A stretch of 9,172 nucleotides of DNA from assembly GCA_041164825.1 (NCBI GenBank), contig JBEAOO010000095.1:1-9172 (forward strand). Reading direction: 5' to 3'. This DNA is from JBEAOO01 sp041164825 (GTDB lineage: Bacteria > Pseudomonadota > Gammaproteobacteria > Burkholderiales > Burkholderiaceae_C). A model generated the notes under the pieces. The model was not told the origin of the DNA and searched no databases. It saw only the letters and a program-made list of their open reading frames with translations. Each line of letters begins with the position of its first letter. Positions within the stretch are counted from its first letter, which is position 1. The position numbers and the translations under genes were made by a program. Shown piece by piece: positions 6,577-9,172 of the stretch.

Positions 6577-7530
6577 TCACTCCCAAACGAAGGCGGTGTG
6601 GGCATCAAAGGGATGCGTGGCCCGCCAGTGGTTGGCGATGTCGATGCGCCGGCACACCCAGACGCGGTCATGCGACTCGATGTGGTCGAGGAACCGCTGT
6701 AGCGCGCGCATGCGCCCCGGGCGGCCCAGCAGGCGGCAGTGCATGCCGATGCTCAGCATCTTGGGCGCGTCGTCGCCTTCGGCGTAGAGCACGTCAAAGC
6801 TGTCGCGCAGGTAGGTGAAGAAGTCCTCGCCCTGCGAAAAACCTTGCGGCAGCGCAAAGCGCATGTCGTTGGTGTCGAGCGTGTAGGGCACCACCAAGTG
6901 AGGCGCCAACTCGCCGTCGGTCTTGCGCACTTGCAACCAAAAGGGCAAGTCGTCGCCGTAGTAATCGCTGTCGTAGGCGAAGCCGCCGTGGTCAGCCACC
7001 AGGCGACGCGTGTTGGGGCTGTCGCGGCCGGTGTACCAGCCGAGCGCGCGCTCGCCGGTGAGCTGCTGGATGATCTCCATGCCGCGCTGCAGGTGCTCGC
7101 GCTCTTGCGATTCCGGCATGTCCTGGTAGTGGATCCAGCGCCAGCCGTGGCAGGCGATCTCGTGGTTCAGTTCCACGAAGGCTTGCGTCAGCTCGGGGTG
7201 CCGTTGCAGCGCCATGCTCACGCCAAACACGGTCAGTGGCATCGCGCGCTTTTCAAACTCACGCAGCAGGCGCCACACGCCGGCCCGCGAGCCGTACTCG
7301 TAGATGCCTTCCATGCTCAGGTGGCGCGCGGCAAATGAGGGCGGGTTGGCCATCTCTGACAAGAACTGCTCGCTGCCGGCGTCGCCGTGCAAGATGGAGT
7401 TCTCGCCGCCCTCTTCGTAGTTCAGCACGAACTGCACGGCGATGCGGGCGCGGCCCGGCCACTGCGCATGCGGCGGCTTGTCGCCGTAGCCGATCAGGTC
7501 GCGGGGGTAGCGGGGGGCGGGAGCGTTCAT
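6577..7530 (-). CDS. puuE: PuuE-type allantoinase (polysaccharide-deacetylase fold)
   Basis: PuuE opens the allantoin ring to give allantoate. It is the NodB/polysaccharide-deacetylase-like allantoinase, unrelated to the amidohydrolase AllB. The product is 317 aa, a normal length. Recognisable family blocks are YPRDLIGYGDKPPHAQWPG (8-26), VQFVLNYEEGGENSILHGD (32-50), YEYGSRAGVWRL (78-89), IACHGWRWIHYQDM (125-138), GWYTGRDSPNTRRL (164-177) and the C-terminal SIGMHCRLLGRPGRM (260-274). GAGG lies eight bases before the ATG at 7530, supporting this start. It sits 34 bp after gntR and 8 bp before uraD-allC in a tight minus-strand operon, where UraD supplies its substrate and AllC uses its product. 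Confidence 0.96.
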   Translation of the reverse strand: MNAPAPRYPRDLIGYGDKPPHAQWPGRARIAVQFVLNYEEGGENSILHGDAGSEQFLSEMANPPSFAARHLSMEGIYEYGSRAGVWRLLREFEKRAMPLTVFGVSMALQRHPELTQAFVELNHEIACHGWRWIHYQDMPESQEREHLQRGMEIIQQLTGERALGWYTGRDSPNTRRLVADHGGFAYDSDYYGDDLPFWLQVRKTDGELAPHLVVPYTLDTNDMRFALPQGFSQGEDFFTYLRDSFDVLYAEGDDAPKMLSIGMHCRLLGRPGRMRALQRFLDHIESHDRVWVCRRIDIANHWRATHPFDAHTAFVWE

Positions 7531-7564
7531 CGGCGGGGCCTCACATCAACGTTGTTTCGCGGGA

Positions 7565-8428
7565 TCAACCCTTGAGCACAGCCACGAGATCGGGCACGCG
7601 CGGGTCGAGTTGCAGGTTGTCGATCACGTGCTGCAGGTGCGCGTCCATCAGCTTCACGGCGGCGCGTGCATCGTGGCGCTCCAGCGCGTCAACAATGGCC
7701 ACGTGCTCGGCGTGCGAGTGCTCGGCCGAGTGGCTGCTCTGGAACATCAGCGCGATCAGCGAGCAGCGCGTGAGCAGATCACCCAGCAACTGCGCCAGCG
7801 CCTGGTTGCCCAGCAACTGCGCCAGCACGGTGTGGAAGTCGGCCAGCAATCGAGTGCGGCCGGGCACGTCGATGCGCTGCACGGCCGCGGCTTCGTCGGC
7901 CAGGTGGGCGCGCAGTTGCGCCACCTGATCGGCGGTGATGGTGGTGGCCAGCCGCTTCACCAGCGACGACTCCAGCATCTGCCGCACCTCAAACACCTGG
8001 CGCGCTTCTTCGACACTCGGCGTGGCCACATGGGCGCCGCGCGCAGGCGAGAGCGTGATGAGCTGGTCGCGGCTGAGCTGGTTGAGCGCCTGGCGCACGA
8101 TGGTGCGCGAGACCTTGAAGATGTCGGCCAGCTTTTGCTCCACCAGCTTGGTGCCGGGCATCAGCCGGCGCTCGACGATGGCGGTGGTGATGGACTCGGC
8201 GATGCGCGCGGTGGAGGTGGCGGGCGCGGCGTCGGGGCCACCGTTCTTGCCGAGCGCGTTGCCGCCTCTCTTGCTGATGGCCTTGCTGGTGACCTTGCTC
8301 CGCGTCGCGCGCTGGCTGACGGCTGCGCGTTTGCGCGCTGGCGGTGCCGAGACCACCTCGGCCGCCACAGGCCGCTGGGCAGCGGCTGCTGAGCGGGCAG
8401 TGCGTTTGGTGGCGGCGGTGCGGGCCAT
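7565..8428 (-). CDS. GntR-family (FCD) regulator of the purine catabolism genes
   Basis: This is a 287-aa regulator. Residues about 74-138 are the GntR winged helix-turn-helix (RIAESITTAIVERRLMPGTKL, VSRTIVRQALNQLSRDQLITL in two blocks, then the RGAHVATPS wing). Residues about 145-270 are an all-helical FCD effector domain with the candidate metal/ligand histidines H199 (ADFHTVL), H242 (AEHVAIVDAL) and H264 (MDAHLQHV). The first 70 residues are an unusual Ala/Lys/Arg/Ser-rich tail with about fifteen basic and almost no acidic residues. The ATG at 8428 has no good Shine-Dalgarno, and the frame stays open upstream. It heads the puuE operon and is divergent from uraH. The 14-bp palindrome in the gap is its likely operator, so it probably represses both directions until a purine intermediate binds. 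The effector is unknown. Confidence 0.93.
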   Translation of the reverse strand: MARTAATKRTARSAAAAQRPVAAEVVSAPPARKRAAVSQRATRSKVTSKAISKRGGNALGKNGGPDAAPATSTARIAESITTAIVERRLMPGTKLVEQKLADIFKVSRTIVRQALNQLSRDQLITLSPARGAHVATPSVEEARQVFEVRQMLESSLVKRLATTITADQVAQLRAHLADEAAAVQRIDVPGRTRLLADFHTVLAQLLGNQALAQLLGDLLTRCSLIALMFQSSHSAEHSHAEHVAIVDALERHDARAAVKLMDAHLQHVIDNLQLDPRVPDLVAVLKG

Positions 8429-8516
8429 GGTCAAAGTGGTGGGAAAGGGGTGGTCGGTGGACTGGCGCGGCAGTGTGGTGACACAGGCTTGGGCCGCGCG
8501 CTGTGGCGTCAACACG

Positions 8517-8545
8517 TTGGCATCTGAAAGGCAAGTGTATACACT
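8517..8545 (+). promoter_or_regulatory. Likely sigma-70 promoter of uraH
   Basis: TTGGCA (8517-8522, five of six matches) and TACACT (8540-8545, four of six) are separated by the ideal 17 bp. The predicted start lies roughly 35-40 bases before the uraH ATG. The -10 box falls inside the 14-bp palindrome, as expected for a repressed promoter. Confidence 0.6.
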
Positions 8546-8546
8546 T
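8533..8546. promoter_or_regulatory. Operator: perfect palindrome AAGTGTATACACTT
   Basis: This 14-bp sequence is a perfect inverted repeat in the gap between divergent gntR and uraH. Sites with a GTATAC-like centre are known for FCD-type GntR regulators. It covers the likely uraH -10 box and the mirror-image minus-strand -10. I see no second copy of this palindrome in the window. Confidence 0.7.
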
Positions 8547-8561
8547 TGCGCACTCCCGCAA
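8534..8561 (-). promoter_or_regulatory. Possible divergent promoter of the gntR-puuE operon
   Basis: On the minus strand TTGCGG (8561-8556) and TACACT (8539-8534) are 16 bp apart. The -10 is the other arm of the operator palindrome. This would give a gntR leader of about 100 bases. The -35 is weak, so this is tentative. Confidence 0.35.
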
Positions 8562-8590
8562 CCTGCTTGCTCGCACCCCACAAGGCCCCC

Positions 8591-8944
8591 ATGGGAAAAC
8601 TCACCACCCACGTGCTCGACACCATGAACGGCTGCCCCGCAGCGGGCATGGCTGTCACGCTCTATCGCCTCAACGCAGGTGTGCCCGAACTGCTGCAACA
8701 GCTCACGCTCAACCACGACGGCCGCGCCGATGCGCCGCTGCTGCAGGGCGACACCTTCGTGCCCGGCACCTACCGCTTGGTGTTTGGCGTGGCCGCCTAT
8801 TTCAAGGCGCGTGGGGTGGCGCTGCCCGAGCCGCCATTCTTGGATGAGGTGCCGCTGGACTTTGGCCTCGCCACGGTGGGCCAGCATTACCACGTGCCCT
8901 TGCTCGCCTCGCCCTGGGCTTACTCGACCTACCGCGGCTCCTGA
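8591..8944 (+). CDS. uraH: 5-hydroxyisourate hydrolase (transthyretin-like)
   Basis: UraH hydrolyses 5-hydroxyisourate, the product of urate oxidase, to OHCU, the substrate of the UraD domain encoded on the other strand. The product is 117 aa, the normal length for bacterial enzymes without a signal peptide, and none is seen. Family signatures are KLTTHVLDTMNGCPAAGM (3-20) with catalytic-type H7, R45 in HDGRADAPLL, the GTYRLVFGVAAYF strand (59-71), GQHYHVPLLASPWAYSTYRGS (97-117, split here as H99/H101 and the C-terminal tetrapeptide YRGS), which separates these enzymes from animal transthyretins. The ATG at 8591 has AAGG five bases upstream; an in-frame TTG at 8546 falls in the operator and is not used. 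It is the only purine gene on this strand. Confidence 0.97.
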   Translation: MGKLTTHVLDTMNGCPAAGMAVTLYRLNAGVPELLQQLTLNHDGRADAPLLQGDTFVPGTYRLVFGVAAYFKARGVALPEPPFLDEVPLDFGLATVGQHYHVPLLASPWAYSTYRGS

Positions 8945-9005
8945 CGTTTTGGCCGGACGCTTTGTTCGTGCCGTGATGCCCATCCCCGTTTGACGATCTG
9001 CGCGT

Positions 9006-9106
9006 GGGCGGCGATGGGCCAAGCCGATTTGCTACGTGTCCCCCGGCCCCGCTGACGCGGGCCCTCCTCCTTTACCTCCGCAAATCGGCCTGACCCATCA
9101 CCGCCC
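9006..9106. repeat. 101-bp imperfect inverted-repeat element
   Basis: A 27-base arm at 9006-9032 is repeated inverted at 9080-9106 with 24 of 27 positions matching. All three differences are transitions. The 47-base centre holds a smaller GC-rich hairpin (9045-9052 with 9057-9063). The transition-only changes suggest a structure kept at the RNA or cruciform level, or a decayed mobile repeat. It follows uraH by 61 bp. No coding sequence is recognised here and no clear target duplication flanks it. The surrounding 8945-9172 shows no gene. Confidence 0.7.
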
Positions 9107-9116
9107 TGCAAGCTCT

Positions 9117-9143
9117 GTGGCATGTGCCGACGTGGCATGCCAC
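9117..9143. promoter_or_regulatory. Palindromic/direct-repeat cluster near the right edge
   Basis: GTGGCATGCCAC (9132-9143) is a perfect 12-bp palindrome. Its first eight bases GTGGCATG also occur at 9117-9124, 15 bp upstream. Such a cluster could be a regulator site for a gene beyond the window, but no gene or promoter is visible to support that. Confidence 0.35.
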
Positions 9144-9172
9144 CACCGGTTCAGGGAGCGCTGTGCCGCATT

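Noticed and set aside
4766..6787. 673-codon plus-strand open frame, rich in His, Gly, Ala and Val
   Set aside because: It lies antisense to uraD-allC and the end of puuE. Its composition is what the complement of a high-GC gene gives, and no family motif is seen. The opposite strand has clear catalytic motifs throughout.
7610..8392. Plus-strand open frames across the GntR gene
   Set aside because: They are low-complexity shadows (Gln/His/Arg-rich) antisense to a well-recognised winged-helix and FCD protein.
8429..9022. Upstream extension of the GntR frame to 485 codons
   Set aside because: It would run through the operator gap and antisense to uraH, which is clearly coding.
9006..9106. Inverted repeat as an integron attC site or CRISPR repeat
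   Set aside because: There is no GTTRRRY-type core at the arm ends, no integrase, no repeated spacers and no cas genes, and only one pair of arms is present.

Overview
The window is GC-rich, and its coding frames show strong G/C bias at the third codon position. Gene content and protein style point to a betaproteobacterium of the order Burkholderiales, probably Comamonadaceae-like. This is an inference from gene arrangement and protein resemblance, not from a marker gene. It looks like ordinary chromosome carrying two catabolic modules, with a small remnant of a toxin-antitoxin locus between them.

Left module (1-3095), aromatic amino acids: phenylalanine 4-hydroxylase (phhA, cut by the left edge) lies downstream of 4-hydroxyphenylpyruvate dioxygenase (hppD), both on the minus strand. 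A divergent Lrp/AsnC regulator follows on the plus strand. Between hppD and the regulator is a short control region with a 10-bp direct repeat spaced 42 bp apart. The regulator is followed by a hydroxypyruvate isomerase-family gene. That gene fits the glyoxylate-producing purine module to the right better than tyrosine breakdown.

Middle (3124-3533): a small MNT-type nucleotidyltransferase (antitoxin type) is followed by a 17-codon stub that starts like a HEPN toxin. The stub ends in a perfect 10-bp-stem hairpin of a REP-like type. The hairpin sits between convergent transcription units.

Right module (3534-8944), purine/urate breakdown: a compact minus-strand operon reads gntR (FCD regulator), puuE (allantoinase), a uraD-allC fusion (OHCU decarboxylase plus allantoate amidohydrolase) and an M20-family hydrolase. 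uraH (5-hydroxyisourate hydrolase) diverges from gntR. Together UraH, UraD, PuuE and AllC take 5-hydroxyisourate through OHCU, allantoin and allantoate to the ureidoglycine/ureidoglycolate level. Urate oxidase and the ureidoglycolate step are not in the window. A perfect 14-bp palindrome in the gntR-uraH gap overlaps the likely -10 boxes of both divergent promoters and is the probable GntR operator.

Right end (8945-9172): no gene is seen. It holds a 101-bp imperfect inverted-repeat element and, next to the edge, a small palindromic cluster.

The observations most worth following up are the M20 hydrolase, which seems to lack three of the five usual metal ligands although it is translationally coupled to allC; the non-consecutive-step UraD-AllC fusion; the decayed MNT-HEPN pair ending at a REP-like hairpin; and the shared operator.
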